NCBI RefSeq assembly: GCF_004770105.1
Contig: NZ_RQEY01000023.1
Coordinates: forward strand, 186,001 to 250,000
Direction: 5' to 3'
Origin: Leptospira andrefontaineae
Lineage (GTDB): Bacteria; Spirochaetota; Leptospiria; Leptospirales; Leptospiraceae
DNA: 64,000 nt
In this document: positions 27,124 to 35,883 of the stretch, one piece after another
Layout: every line of letters begins with the position of its first letter
How positions within the stretch are numbered: position 1 is the first letter of the stretch
Notes under the pieces: model-generated
The model's input: the letters and a program-made list of their open reading frames with translations, nothing else
Database searches by the model: none
What the model was told of the DNA's origin: nothing
Program-made: the position numbers and the translations under genes

Positions 27124-27793
27124 GGCGAGCTTTTTCCGAAAAACAGTCATTAGTATAAATTTCATAAAAATTATCGACGAAGGTTGCGTTCTGGTTTTCA
27201 GATTTATTTAGAGTGCAATTATTTAATGTTTCGAATAAGAGAAGGAATAGGGAATGAAAGTCTGTTTTACGCGAGTCGTCGTCATTACAAATGACAAGTA
27301 GGCTTGTTTGAATTTTAAATTTTAAATTCCCAATTTCCAGATCTAATAGAATCGTTTTGCCGACTCCGGAATTATGCGAGAAGGCACTAGGTTTAATAAT
27401 TGTTACATTATCGAGAAAGGAGATTTTTTTCCTAAGGATAGACTCTATACTATTTCGGGAAATGCTGCAAACAGACTTGGATATATTTTTGAGATCTTTA
27501 TTTTTGATTTGAGAGTATAAAATGCGTAAGTCTTCAAAGGACTCGGCGATTGTTCTAACCGAATCCTTGTTATTCTCCCTTTTTCTTAACAGTATTTCCT
27601 CGAAGATAGTCAAATCGTTCTGATTAAGGAAAATTTGTCTGTCTTCAGTAACTATTCTTTGCTCATCGATAATTAACGTTGGAATTCCCATGTGACTTAA
27701 AAGAAAAGAAGCGAAGAGTCCTGTCGGATTAGCTCCGATTGCGATCGCATTGCGTACATGCTGCTTTTCGATGATGGATATAATTGGGAACAT
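27116..27793 (-). CDS. Shortened flavin-monooxygenase-like protein
   Basis: From ATG 27793 the protein has 225 residues. The N-terminus AIAIGANPTGLFASFLLSHM is a Rossmann dinucleotide loop of aromatic hydroxylases (compare the GAGPxG of the two full-length enzymes in this island), followed by LIIDEQ. The later LVICNDDDSRKT sits where the DGxxS motif should be but is altered, and the GD motif and substrate domain are absent. Full-length relatives have ~530 residues. It is either a decayed hydroxylase or a repurposed flavin-binding partner. It is still an intact frame and is coupled to the dioxygenase gene. The leader is very short and no ribosome binding site is evident. Confidence 0.6.
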   Translation of the reverse strand: MFPIISIIEKQHVRNAIAIGANPTGLFASFLLSHMGIPTLIIDEQRIVTEDRQIFLNQNDLTIFEEILLRKRENNKDSVRTIAESFEDLRILYSQIKNKDLKNISKSVCSISRNSIESILRKKISFLDNVTIIKPSAFSHNSGVGKTILLDLEIGNLKFKIQTSLLVICNDDDSRKTDFHSLFLLLFETLNNCTLNKSENQNATFVDNFYEIYTNDCFSEKARHE

Positions 27794-27802
27794 TGTATTA
27801 AA

Positions 27803-28075
27803 TGAGAGATATATCAAAAATGATAAAAAGTCAACATTAAAATGAACACTTATTCTAAAAATCCAATTTTATAATTTCCTTGATGCCGATTCGACCCCTT
27901 TTGAGAGGGTTTGGCAATCGAAAGTAACTAAAAACTAAGTTCGATTTATACCCTAAGTGTAAGAAAATTAGCAATGCCTATAAATATAACGTTGGTTCAA
28001 ATGGGCATATATTGAAAAAATATCAAAAATAATACTAATAATAAATTTGACATATCTCTCAAAAATGATTAAAAT
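27803..28075. promoter_or_regulatory. Divergent promoter region with inverted 15-bp sites
   Basis: The ~317-base gap between the flavoprotein fragment and the PhyH gene has no gene. On the right, TTGACA (28047-28052) and TAAAAT (28070-28075) are spaced 17 bases, a near-consensus promoter. On the left (minus strand), TTGACT (27834-27829) and TATATC (27813-27808) are spaced 15 bases. TTGACATATCTCTCA at 28047-28061 and its inverted relative at 27803-27817 match at 14 of 15 positions and overlap a core promoter element on each side, so one regulator could control both directions. Confidence 0.6.
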
Positions 28076-28110
28076 ATATTTTATGGAATATATTTCTTTT
28101 GGAGGATTTT

Positions 28111-29070
28111 GTGTCATATTCTGTTGTTCCCGTTCGACCTCTTACTGAGGATGAAATTAGTCGTTATGATAGTGATGGCGTTATAATGGTCAAAGGTGCA
28201 ATCGACGCGAATTGGTTGCATCTTATTGAGGCAGGACTCGAGAAGGCGCGTTTGGAAATGTCATTGCTCGGAAAGTTTATGTCCAGAAAAACTCAGGGTT
28301 ATCAAATGGATACTTTCCTTTGGAAGCGCGTAGATGAAATACGTGATGCAATCTATTACGGACCTTTCGCGCATTGGGCTCAGCAATTGATGGGGGCTAA
28401 AGAGGTTAGATTTTTTTACGATCAAATGTTTGTAAAAGAGCCAGGAACAGATGCACCAACCCCTTGGCACCAAGATCTTTCATTTTGGCCTATTCGAGGG
28501 GAGCAGATCACTTCTTTTTGGATCCCATTGGATCCAGTAACAAGAGAGAGCAGTGGACTAATGTATGTTAAAGGTTCGCATAAATGGACCCAACGCTTTA
28601 AAGCAATTTCTCCTGATTATGTTGCTGCTATTATAGATGAAAAGATGGATGATATTCCGGATATCAATGCAAATCCGGAAAAATATGATCTTCTCGATTG
28701 GGTGATGAATCCAGGCGATATCCTGATGTTTCACCCTTTGACGTTGCACGGTAGCTACGGGAATAATCATCGTACACGCCGAAGAAGAGCTTTAGCTCTT
28801 CGTTGGACAGGAGATGACGTAATATGGGAACCTTCTTCGAAGCGAATGCCCATATTCTATCAACATACTTCTATCGTTGGCAAAGGATTGTCCGGAGCTG
28901 CTTTTCCTCGTATTCTACCTGAACCAATTGCCTTGGAGCGAAATATACGACGCTTTACTGAAACACCGAGTAAAATGCAACTCTTGGTTTCAGGGATAAA
29001 TAATATTACAGCAGCGGTACGCCTAAAGTTTAAACTTCGGCCACCACAGCTTAGGCAGACTTGGAAGTAG
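28111..29070 (+). CDS. Phytanoyl-CoA dioxygenase (PhyH) family protein
   Basis: From GTG 28111, with GGAGG at 28101-28105, the protein has 319 residues. The Fe(II)/2-oxoglutarate core is visible: TPWHQDLSFW supplies His and Asp, and the distal histidine is in FHPLTLHGSYGNN, with Arg in RRRALALRW for oxoglutarate. PhyH-type enzymes hydroxylate a C-H bond, typically next to a carboxyl or thioester. It begins the plus-strand arm of the island, 48 bases before a flavin hydroxylase. A role in hydroxylating a side chain of the aromatic substrate is inferred. A TTG at 28099 is an alternative start but would cover the ribosome binding site. Confidence 0.8.
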   Translation: MSYSVVPVRPLTEDEISRYDSDGVIMVKGAIDANWLHLIEAGLEKARLEMSLLGKFMSRKTQGYQMDTFLWKRVDEIRDAIYYGPFAHWAQQLMGAKEVRFFYDQMFVKEPGTDAPTPWHQDLSFWPIRGEQITSFWIPLDPVTRESSGLMYVKGSHKWTQRFKAISPDYVAAIIDEKMDDIPDINANPEKYDLLDWVMNPGDILMFHPLTLHGSYGNNHRTRRRRALALRWTGDDVIWEPSSKRMPIFYQHTSIVGKGLSGAAFPRILPEPIALERNIRRFTETPSKMQLLVSGINNITAAVRLKFKLRPPQLRQTWK

Positions 29071-29118
29071 CTAAACTATTTTGTATTACTGAGAAATTTT
29101 CAATTAGGTGAATAAGTT

Positions 29119-30723
29119 TTGAATTTTGATAATATATTAAATAACCTAAGGTTCGATAAATTTGAAGTAATAATTGTCGGGGCCGGGCCTGTAGGAGTTT
29201 TAGCTGCCAATCTATTGGGTATGAAAGGTATATCGGTCCTTTTGGTAGATAAGAATCCTGAAGTATTGGAAATACCTAGAGCTATCTCACTGGATCAGGA
29301 TGCATTGAGAATATTGCAAGCGGTAGGCCTTTCGGAAGAAGCAATGAAAAACATGCCTTTGATTTCTTGCGTAGAAATGATCTCTCCGATCGGAGGAGTT
29401 CTGGCTAAAATAAATTCGTCTGGATTGGTAAACGGTCATCCGCGATTGGTTTCATTTTACCAACCAGATTTAGAAAGATTGCTAAGGAAGGGAGTCGAAA
29501 GATTTGAAAGCGTGTGCTTTTTAACCGATTGTTTATACTTAGAGCATAGCCAGTCTGATTTGGGACTCTCTGTGAAATTGAAATATAATGAAGTAGTAAA
29601 AGAATTTTCTGCTTCTTACCTTCTCGCTTGCGATGGAGCACATAGTTCTATTCGAACTAACCAGGGTTGGAGCTTACAGGGTTCTTCTTATAAGGAAGAT
29701 TGGTTAATTGTAGATATAGATGGTTTTTCTGAATCCATGGAGAAAGTAGAATTTTTCTGCAATCCAAATCGACCAATTGCTCATGTGCCTGGACCGCAGG
29801 GATCCCAACGCTGGGAGTTTCTTCTCCGAAATAAAGAAACTAGAAATGAAATGGAGAATCCTGAAAAAATAGCAGAACTTATGAAACCATGGAGCAAAGC
29901 TTTAGCGGGAAATTTACAAAGAAAAGCGGTGTATCGATTTCATGCGAAAACGGCCAATTGTATGGGAAAGGGAAGAGTCTATTTACTTGGGGATGCAGCT
30001 CATTTAACCCCTCCGTTCGCAGGCCAAGGATTAGTTAGCGGTTTTCGTGATGCCTTTAACATTAGTTGGAAAATAGCAGCGATTTTAAATAAGGAGGCAA
30101 GTCCGAAAGTATTAGAAAGTTACGATATAGAAAGACGACCCCATGCAAAAAAGATGATACGCTTAGCAGTTTTTCTTGGATCTATTATTATGACCAGAAG
30201 TAAAATCGCAGCTATATTAAGGGATTTGTTATTCAAAATTCTACTTTACTCACCTCTTAAATCATATCTCACCGATATGAGGATAAAACCTTTAAACAAT
30301 TTCAATAAAGGGCTTTTTTTAAAGAAGGAACGATTTCGAAATACTATTTTATATCCAGGAACCACCTTCCCGCAAGCTTCTATTAAATTAGAGAACGGAA
30401 CTTGGGATTGGTCAGATTCTCTGCTTGGTAGTTCGTTGGCTATCGTTGGATATGGAAATGACCCTATGCTTGTTTTGAATGAGGAGTCAAAGACAATATG
30501 GAAACGTCTGGGAGGAGTCATGATATATCTTTCCGATCAAAGAATTAAATCAGTCGTTGAAGATTGTACTTGTTTCGGAGAAGATGTAACCTTTTTCTTT
30601 CAAAATATTTTCGGAAAAAAGAATCGTTTCGTAATAGTACGACCGGATAGAATTATAGGAGCCGCCTTCGAGGCCGAACAGGCTGATGAAGTAATTAAAA
30701 AGTTCTCAAACCTTTATGTTTAG
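29119..30723 (+). CDS. FAD-dependent aromatic hydroxylase, MhpA-like
   Basis: The protein has 534 residues. The motifs appear in order: VIIVGAGPVGVLAANLLG (FAD AMP loop), LLACDGAHSSIR (DG motif) and VYLLGDAAHLTPPFAGQG (GD motif), with FNISWKIAAIL after it. A C-terminal thioredoxin-like domain follows, as in class A phenol-type and 3-(3-hydroxyphenyl)propionate hydroxylases. It would add an ortho hydroxyl to a phenolic ring using NAD(P)H and O2, giving a catechol for the extradiol enzyme. The start is TTG 29119 with AGGTG upstream. A second, more distant hydroxylase lies at 38873. Confidence 0.88.
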   Translation: MNFDNILNNLRFDKFEVIIVGAGPVGVLAANLLGMKGISVLLVDKNPEVLEIPRAISLDQDALRILQAVGLSEEAMKNMPLISCVEMISPIGGVLAKINSSGLVNGHPRLVSFYQPDLERLLRKGVERFESVCFLTDCLYLEHSQSDLGLSVKLKYNEVVKEFSASYLLACDGAHSSIRTNQGWSLQGSSYKEDWLIVDIDGFSESMEKVEFFCNPNRPIAHVPGPQGSQRWEFLLRNKETRNEMENPEKIAELMKPWSKALAGNLQRKAVYRFHAKTANCMGKGRVYLLGDAAHLTPPFAGQGLVSGFRDAFNISWKIAAILNKEASPKVLESYDIERRPHAKKMIRLAVFLGSIIMTRSKIAAILRDLLFKILLYSPLKSYLTDMRIKPLNNFNKGLFLKKERFRNTILYPGTTFPQASIKLENGTWDWSDSLLGSSLAIVGYGNDPMLVLNEESKTIWKRLGGVMIYLSDQRIKSVVEDCTCFGEDVTFFFQNIFGKKNRFVIVRPDRIIGAAFEAEQADEVIKKFSNLYV

Positions 30724-30765
30724 GATATCTGTTATGAAATAAAATATATTGCCTTGTCCAATCCG

Positions 30766-30804
30766 CGTAAGTGAACCTGCTGTAGACGCAGGATATTACT
30801 TACG
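30766..30804. terminator. Hairpin between convergent genes
   Basis: CGTAAGT (30766-30772) pairs with ACTTACG (30798-30804), with an inner CCTGC/GCAGG helix. It separates the flavin hydroxylase gene from the convergent DUF2721 gene. No T-run follows, so it may act as a transcript-end stabiliser. Confidence 0.45.
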
Positions 30805-30847
30805 TGCATTTGGGAAGAAAAAATTTGGAATCCAATATTAAATTGCA

Positions 30848-31264
30848 CTAAACTTTACGAACACTTTCTAAATTTTCCTTCAAGGCAGTTTTTAATTCAA
30901 CGTTCAGTGCCTTAGTTGAGAGATGTATTTCTACTAAAGAAAAGATTAAAGAAATTATCATAAAGAGTAAAGAACTGCCAAAAAAGCACCATGCGAAAAG
31001 GCTTAGAATAGGTATAAAAGCGATAGAAAATGTACAAAAAATTAAACTAAGTATTCCAAAAGATTGAGAAAATCTAACAAGCGAAATTCTAAAGCTTAAA
31101 TTTTCAATTTGTAGAACAAGATTCTCATCTTTTGTTTCTCTGTATTTTTGAATTAAATGCCTAGCAAGAGATGCAAGTCCGAAGAACCGATTCGTAAAAG
31201 CCAACATTAATAGGGAAATTGCAGGAAAGAGTAATCCTGGTGTATTATAATTAAGTGATCCCAT
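30848..31264 (-). CDS. DUF2721 family membrane protein
   Basis: The protein has 138 residues. It begins with NTPGLLFPAISLLMLAFTNR, the conserved DUF2721 opening (TPGLLFPAISLLxLAYTNR), then a cytosolic charged helix (IQKYRETKDENLVLQIENL) and two further membrane helices. The family function is unknown. It diverges from the tetR gene at 31367 across ~100 bases. Its place inside the catabolic island may be incidental. Confidence 0.8.
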   Translation of the reverse strand: MGSLNYNTPGLLFPAISLLMLAFTNRFFGLASLARHLIQKYRETKDENLVLQIENLSFRISLVRFSQSFGILSLIFCTFSIAFIPILSLFAWCFFGSSLLFMIISLIFSLVEIHLSTKALNVELKTALKENLESVRKV

Positions 31265-31366
31265 TGATCCAGAAAATTTCGATTCATACTTGAATACAAA
31301 TTATAAATGAGATTCCTCTCAAAATTGTAGTTGATTGAGCCGGATTTGCTAACAAAATGTCGAAGG

Positions 31367-32005
31367 ATGGCAAGAATCAAACACCGGAAAGTGTTACTTC
31401 CCAAGAGGGAAAGAACAAGGGCTCAAATAATGAGCGCAGCTCTGCGATTATTTGCAGTTAAGGATGCAGGTGAGACTTCAATTGCAGAAGTTTCTGCTGA
31501 AGCCGAAGTTGCCAATGGAACTTTTTACAACTATTTTAAAACAAAGGAAGAATTATTAGAAGCATCTGCTCTTGCATTGGCGGAGGCGTTAGTTGAGAAG
31601 TCTGCTCAACTAATTCCGGAAATTACCGACGGAGCAGAAAGGATGGCCTACGGAGGGATGACCTTTTTAAAAAAGGCAAGAGAGGACATGAATTGGGGTT
31701 GGGCCTTAATTCGAGTTGCAGCTGCAGCACCGAGAATGAGTGAAATTTTGCGCGCGCAACCGTTGAAGGATATGCAAAAAGCTGTGAAAGCAGGAAAATT
31801 TATAATCGAGTCGGAAGAGGCGGCTTTAGGTCTTTATATTGGAGCCTTACATTATGGAATTCGAAATATTCTTGAAGGCCGAGCAAAGAAATATTCTCAT
31901 GATATTGAGTTGATAGCACTGGTATTGAGAGCCTATGGCTTATCCGGTAAAGCTTCAAATAACGTGAGTCAGAAAGCATTCGATCGTGTTTGGGCTGTGA
32001 AGTAA
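31367..32005 (+). CDS. TetR family transcriptional regulator
   Basis: From ATG 31367 the protein has 212 residues. The DNA-binding part is RAQIMSAALRLFAVKDAGET followed by VANGTFYNYFKTKEELLE, typical TetR. The rest is helical and should bind an inducer. A TTG at 31331 is also in frame. Upstream, CCTCTCAAAATTG (31315-31327) loosely resembles the CTCTCAAAAATG part of the 15-bp sites at the 28 kb divergent promoter, so it is one candidate to act there. The inducer is unknown. Confidence 0.82.
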   Translation: MARIKHRKVLLPKRERTRAQIMSAALRLFAVKDAGETSIAEVSAEAEVANGTFYNYFKTKEELLEASALALAEALVEKSAQLIPEITDGAERMAYGGMTFLKKAREDMNWGWALIRVAAAAPRMSEILRAQPLKDMQKAVKAGKFIIESEEAALGLYIGALHYGIRNILEGRAKKYSHDIELIALVLRAYGLSGKASNNVSQKAFDRVWAVK

Positions 32006-32134
32006 ATCCGAATTATTAACTAACGGGATGATATTGTTATTTGCTCAAGAAGATCTTGGGTGCATATTATCAAGATCAAAGGATCATTTTTGAATAACAT
32101 TTATGAGATGAAGAAAGAAAATTTAAGTAGAGTC

Positions 32135-32815
32135 TTAGCGTTTTTTAAGTGACTTTTCTTTATCACGTATTTGGCGTATTCCATCGATTAGTAAGTCCAA
32201 TCCAAATTTAAATTCTTTCTCAATTGGCACAGGCAAAAATTCAGCTACTTTTACTGTAGCCGGAAAATTAGCGGAATTCAATTTTCGAAATGTGTTCGAA
32301 TCATTTTTATTCTTTTTTTGATCTGACCCTTTCAATTGAACAGCAAAGCCTAAAATATAGCGTGATAGAGATGCATATGATAGAGCAGCAAGATGCGGCG
32401 AAAATTCATTCGATAAAAATAAAGAAATAACACTCTCGCGTATAATCATAGCGTTTGGCCCGAGTGGTAAGTTTTCTACTAATAACGGAGCCGCATTTGG
32501 ATATCGACTAAGTGTTTCGAAAGCATTGAGAGCGAAGGCCCGACACATTTCTTCCCAGTTCAGTCCAGTAAGTTTTTCTGGTTTCCATTTTAATTCTCCG
32601 AATATGCAATCAACAACTTGAGCAATCAAGTTCGCACGATTACTGAAATGTCGATAGAGAGTTGCAGTGCCTGACTCTAATCGATCAGCGAGCGAGCGCA
32701 TAGATAATGCTTCTGCACCTTCCTCGTTCACAATTTGTAAAGCAGTAGAAACGATACGGTCTACAGGAAAAGGAGGCCGCCCCGGTGCAGGTTTGGATTT
32801 CTGCCTATTAGTCAT
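32135..32815 (-). CDS. TetR family regulator, likely controller of the GGATAC palindrome regulon
   Basis: The protein has 226 residues. A basic leader (KSKPAPGRPPFPVDRIVSTA) precedes the helix-turn-helix ALSMRSLADRLESGTATLYR, then HFSNRANLIAQVVD; the C-terminal ligand domain resembles the TetR_C subclass. It diverges from the alpha/beta hydrolase unit, and a perfect 17-bp palindrome lies between them at 32933-32949. The same palindrome recurs at three other start regions in the island, and this is the only regulator gene directly adjacent to one, so it is the best candidate to bind them. Confidence 0.82.
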   Translation of the reverse strand: MTNRQKSKPAPGRPPFPVDRIVSTALQIVNEEGAEALSMRSLADRLESGTATLYRHFSNRANLIAQVVDCIFGELKWKPEKLTGLNWEEMCRAFALNAFETLSRYPNAAPLLVENLPLGPNAMIIRESVISLFLSNEFSPHLAALSYASLSRYILGFAVQLKGSDQKKNKNDSNTFRKLNSANFPATVKVAEFLPVPIEKEFKFGLDLLIDGIRQIRDKEKSLKKR

Positions 32816-32915
32816 AAAGCAAACTTCAAGGACTGCTCTAAATGTGCAAGCAGTTGAGGATCAGGTTGAACGACTAATTTTATATCATTTTGCGAAGAAA
32901 AAGTATTTGAAAAGC

Positions 32916-32949
32916 TTGACTTTGAATTAAAATGGATACACTGTATCCA
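32916..32949 (+). promoter_or_regulatory. Promoter and 17-bp palindromic operator, site 1
   Basis: TTGACT (32916-32921), a 15-base spacer, and TACACT (32937-32942) form a promoter whose -10 element lies inside the perfect palindrome TGGATACACTGTATCCA (32933-32949, 8-1-8). A repressor bound here would block the -10 directly. It reads toward the first alpha/beta hydrolase unit and lies 117 bases from the divergent tetR start. Confidence 0.75.
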
Positions 32950-32995
32950 AAATAAATAAGTTAGGAATTTGAACGATAGACTCGGATAGGCAGCA

Positions 32996-33109
32996 ATGGC
33001 TCTTCTCAAAAATGAGATTATAAATCGCCCAAATCGTTATGTCGAAGCGGTTGGTGTAGATATTTATGCTCAGATTGAAGATTCTTTTGTTAAAGGGAGA
33101 AAGGTATGA
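32996..33109 (+). CDS. Small ORF coupled to alpha/beta hydrolase gene
   Basis: This 37-codon frame (MALLKNEIINRPNRYVEAVG, then VDIYAQ) ends with TGA overlapping the ATG of the hydrolase gene as ATGA. NRYVEAVGVDIY faintly resembles the N-terminal strand of alpha/beta hydrolases, so it may be a relic of a longer or duplicated hydrolase. It may instead be a leader peptide that delivers ribosomes to the next start. Nothing else is recognised. Confidence 0.4.
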   Translation: MALLKNEIINRPNRYVEAVGVDIYAQIEDSFVKGRKV

Positions 33110-34068
33110 AAAAAGATAAAATCAAAGTTAGAAATATAATATTTCTTTTTTTTACTCTTATTGCAATTATCACAATTTCCATTTACTCTCTCAATAATTC
33201 CATTTCCGAAAATATTGCAGAATTGTATAAGCCTTCTGCTGATTCACGTTTTTCAATTGTAGATGGAATAAAAATCCATTATAAACGAAAAGGGGAGGGA
33301 CCGATCATTCTCCTTTTACATGGAAATGGGGCATCATTACAGTCTTTTGAGCAAGTTGGGTCAGCTCTTAATGCAAATTCATTTGCTACCGTCATACTAG
33401 ACTTGCCCGGATTTGGTCTAACTGGTTCCCGAGAAGATCGAGACTACCGGATTCAAACCTATACATCTACAATTGCTCGCTTTATGGAAAGCTTGGAAGT
33501 TCAGCGATATTCAGTAGTTGGCAACTCGCTCGGTGGAAATATAGCATGGAACCTTGCGTTAGAATATCCAAACCGAGTAGACAATCTTGTTTTAATTAAT
33601 GCCACAGGTTACCCAGAAAAATCGATTCCATTGGGAATACGTATGGCACAGAACCCAGTTTTAAAATTGCTCTTAAAGCTATGGACACCGCGTTGGGCCG
33701 TTGAGAGAAGTTTGCGATCTGCAGTTGGTTCTAATTCTAATATTGTGAATGAATCTATGGTTGACCGAATACATTTTTTTGCAAATCAATCGGGCAATCG
33801 TATAGCTTTCATTGATTTAGCAAATACAGATCAAATCGATAGAAGTTCTTATATAAAAAATATCACTGTGCCTACTCTTGTGCTTCGGAGTTCCAAAATT
33901 GACGGACAGCATTTTGCACGAGATATTGAGAATTGCCGCGAATTGGTTAATACCGAAGGGGGACATTTGCTTCCAGAGGAAGACCCGAATTGGGTAGCTA
34001 GTGCCATTTCTGAATTTATGAAATCTTCGGGAAAAAGATCTCAAATTCGGAGTTCAGTTCATTTGTGA
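33106..34068 (+). CDS. Membrane-anchored alpha/beta hydrolase, MhpC-like (pair A)
   Basis: The protein has 320 residues. An N-terminal hydrophobic helix (NIIFLFFTLIAIITISIYSL) anchors or exports it. The hydrolase fold follows, with the oxyanion loop LLLHGNGAS, nucleophile Ser141 in VVGNSLGGN, Asp266 in SSKIDGQHF and His287 in EGGHLLPEED. This catalytic set and length match meta-cleavage-product hydrolases and related lipase-like enzymes. It is closely related to the soluble protein at 37139 over the whole domain. The membrane anchor argues against simple cytosolic C-C hydrolysis; cleaving an ester outside the inner membrane is an alternative. Confidence 0.82.
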   Translation: MKKDKIKVRNIIFLFFTLIAIITISIYSLNNSISENIAELYKPSADSRFSIVDGIKIHYKRKGEGPIILLLHGNGASLQSFEQVGSALNANSFATVILDLPGFGLTGSREDRDYRIQTYTSTIARFMESLEVQRYSVVGNSLGGNIAWNLALEYPNRVDNLVLINATGYPEKSIPLGIRMAQNPVLKLLLKLWTPRWAVERSLRSAVGSNSNIVNESMVDRIHFFANQSGNRIAFIDLANTDQIDRSSYIKNITVPTLVLRSSKIDGQHFARDIENCRELVNTEGGHLLPEEDPNWVASAISEFMKSSGKRSQIRSSVHL

Positions 34069-34158
34069 AAAATTGCTTACTTCAATCTAATTACCGGGAA
34101 GTTAAATTGGATTATCCTAATATTAAAAATTTTATGCATTCAAGATTGGAACGATAAG

Positions 34159-35142
34159 ATGAAACGTGTATTCATTATTTCTATAGTTTTTCTGGTCTCT
34201 TTAAATCTCATTGCTATCACACGAGCTTGGTTATTTACTACTAATGAGAGAAAATTAGATGATGAAGCCCGTAAAAATTTTGTAGGTAGTTTTGTCCGAA
34301 CCAAAATTGGAACGATCCGATATATTTTAGATGGTAAGGAAAATTTCCCTTTAGTCCTTTTCGTTGGTGGATTGACTACGGAAGGAACTGATTACTTCGA
34401 GAGGCCTGCAGAGGAGTTTAAGAAAGCCGGTTATAGGACATTACGGTATGATTTAGTAGGGCGAGGCGGTTCAGAACGTTCGAAAGAATTTGAATACAAT
34501 TCTGCTACGTATTTACTTCAAATCGACGAGTTGCTTAAATCACTCAACATCGACGGACCAATTTATCTTGTTGGACAGTCGTTAGGTGGTGGAATCGTCG
34601 CTGACTGGGCTGGGGTGCATCCTGATCGCGTACTTGCAATCTCTATTCACGGTAGTGCTGGTTATGCCCCAGATTCAGAATTAGTTGTTTCCATATTAAG
34701 AATTCCTTTGGTAGGGGAATATTTATTTTGGCTATTTCGAAAGGAATTAACGCTTGGCCGGGTCCGTGCACATTTCGCCTCAGATCAACCAGATGAAGTT
34801 ATTCGCTTTGAACAGAGCATTCGTCGTAGTGCTGCCTTCGAAGGATATTACAACGCTATTTTTCAGACTATTAAGAATTTTGGTGCGACTAATTTAGAAA
34901 ATGTTTTTCTCCAGCTCCGCAAGACTGATTTCCCAATACAGATTATATGGGGCGAAGATGATCGGATTCTTCCTGTTGAGGGAGCTCATGTAATTAATGA
35001 TTGGCTTGGCGGTAAAGCCGAAGTTGTATCGGTGCCAAATGTCGGACATATGGTTATGATCGAAGGTGGTAATAGAACTATTTCGATCGTGATTGAATTT
35101 TTTAATAAAGTACGCCTGAAAGCTTCAAGCAACAAAGGGTAG
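34159..35142 (+). CDS. Exported or anchored alpha/beta hydrolase (pair A)
   Basis: The protein has 327 residues. An N-terminal hydrophobic segment (VFIISIVFLVSLNLIAIT) is followed by the fold: FVGGLTTEG oxyanion region, nucleophile Ser141 in LVGQSLGGG, acid in WGEDDRILP, and His in VGHMVMIEGG. It is related to the protein at 37981 (shared RKxxxGSF and FxGGLT blocks) but unlike its neighbour at 33106. The two genes are 90 bases apart and likely share the palindrome-controlled promoter. Confidence 0.8.
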   Translation: MKRVFIISIVFLVSLNLIAITRAWLFTTNERKLDDEARKNFVGSFVRTKIGTIRYILDGKENFPLVLFVGGLTTEGTDYFERPAEEFKKAGYRTLRYDLVGRGGSERSKEFEYNSATYLLQIDELLKSLNIDGPIYLVGQSLGGGIVADWAGVHPDRVLAISIHGSAGYAPDSELVVSILRIPLVGEYLFWLFRKELTLGRVRAHFASDQPDEVIRFEQSIRRSAAFEGYYNAIFQTIKNFGATNLENVFLQLRKTDFPIQIIWGEDDRILPVEGAHVINDWLGGKAEVVSVPNVGHMVMIEGGNRTISIVIEFFNKVRLKASSNKG

Positions 35143-35248
35143 TTAGCTAATTGGACTCTATTATCCTACATCTTTGTATAATATAAATTTAAATGAGATG
35201 TTTACATTGATGCTTGAAAGGATAGAAAAGTTATTTAAGAGGAATGTT

Positions 35249-35614
35249 ATGTATACTATTTTTGTTTATTGGATTTCTACATTATTACTTGTGTTGTGTC
35301 TTGCAATTGGAGCCGTTCTAGATCTTGGACAAGCTTCTTCTGTTTTGGAATCTTTATCGCATCTTGGATATCCAAAATTTCTTGCTCCGATATTAGGTGT
35401 ATGGAAGGTTTTGGGTTCAATTGCGATTCTTATTCCCGGATTCCAACGATTGAAAGAATGGGCTTATGCTGGTGTTTTTTTTGATTTAAGTGGAGCTTTT
35501 CTCTCTCATGTTATAGTTGGCGATGAATTTCGTGAACTCGTTCCTATAATAGCAATCCTAGGATTTGCTTTAATTTCTTGGGCAACGAGACCGATTACGC
35601 GGCGCTTACAATAA
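35249..35614 (+). CDS. DoxX-like membrane protein
   Basis: From ATG 35249, with AAGAGG at 35237-35242, the protein has 121 residues and four hydrophobic helices. SHLGYPKFLAPILGVWKVLG and LKEWAYAGVFFDLSGAFLSH are the DoxX_2-type signature. DoxX-like proteins are often found beside redox or catabolic enzymes and some interact with quinones or thiol redox; the precise role is unknown. In-frame codons upstream to 35174 lack a good ribosome binding site. Confidence 0.8.
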   Translation: MYTIFVYWISTLLLVLCLAIGAVLDLGQASSVLESLSHLGYPKFLAPILGVWKVLGSIAILIPGFQRLKEWAYAGVFFDLSGAFLSHVIVGDEFRELVPIIAILGFALISWATRPITRRLQ

Positions 35615-35844
35615 TAAAAGGGAAATAACGAGAAATTTCCGTTGAATGTAAAGATTATCTTTAATTTGAATAACTCCACAAAATTCGAAAGGCCATCTCT
35701 TTTTAATATGAATTGAGCCATGAAAAAGGAATCTCTTTGGGGGTATCTTTCGAATCGGCATCATTAAATTTCCCAACCCCCTTCATTGCATCTTTCTTCT
35801 TTCAGATAAATTTTCAAAATTTTAGACCCTCGTATAAAAAAGGA

Positions 35845-35878
35845 TTGATATTCTTCATTAATGGATACAGTGTTGCCG
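35845..35878 (+). promoter_or_regulatory. Promoter with degenerate palindromic operator, site 2
   Basis: TTGATA (35845-35850), a 15-base spacer and TACAGT (35866-35871) repeat the architecture of site 1. The operator TGGATACAGTGTTGCCG (35862-35878) keeps the left half perfectly and differs at three positions in the right half. It is placed 6 bases before the porin start, so the mRNA would have almost no leader. Confidence 0.6.
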
Positions 35879-35883
35879 ATATT

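Noticed and set aside
35713..35883. Longer N-terminus for the OmpL1-like protein
   Set aside because: The extension runs through the predicted promoter and operator and would bury the signal peptide about 75 residues inside.
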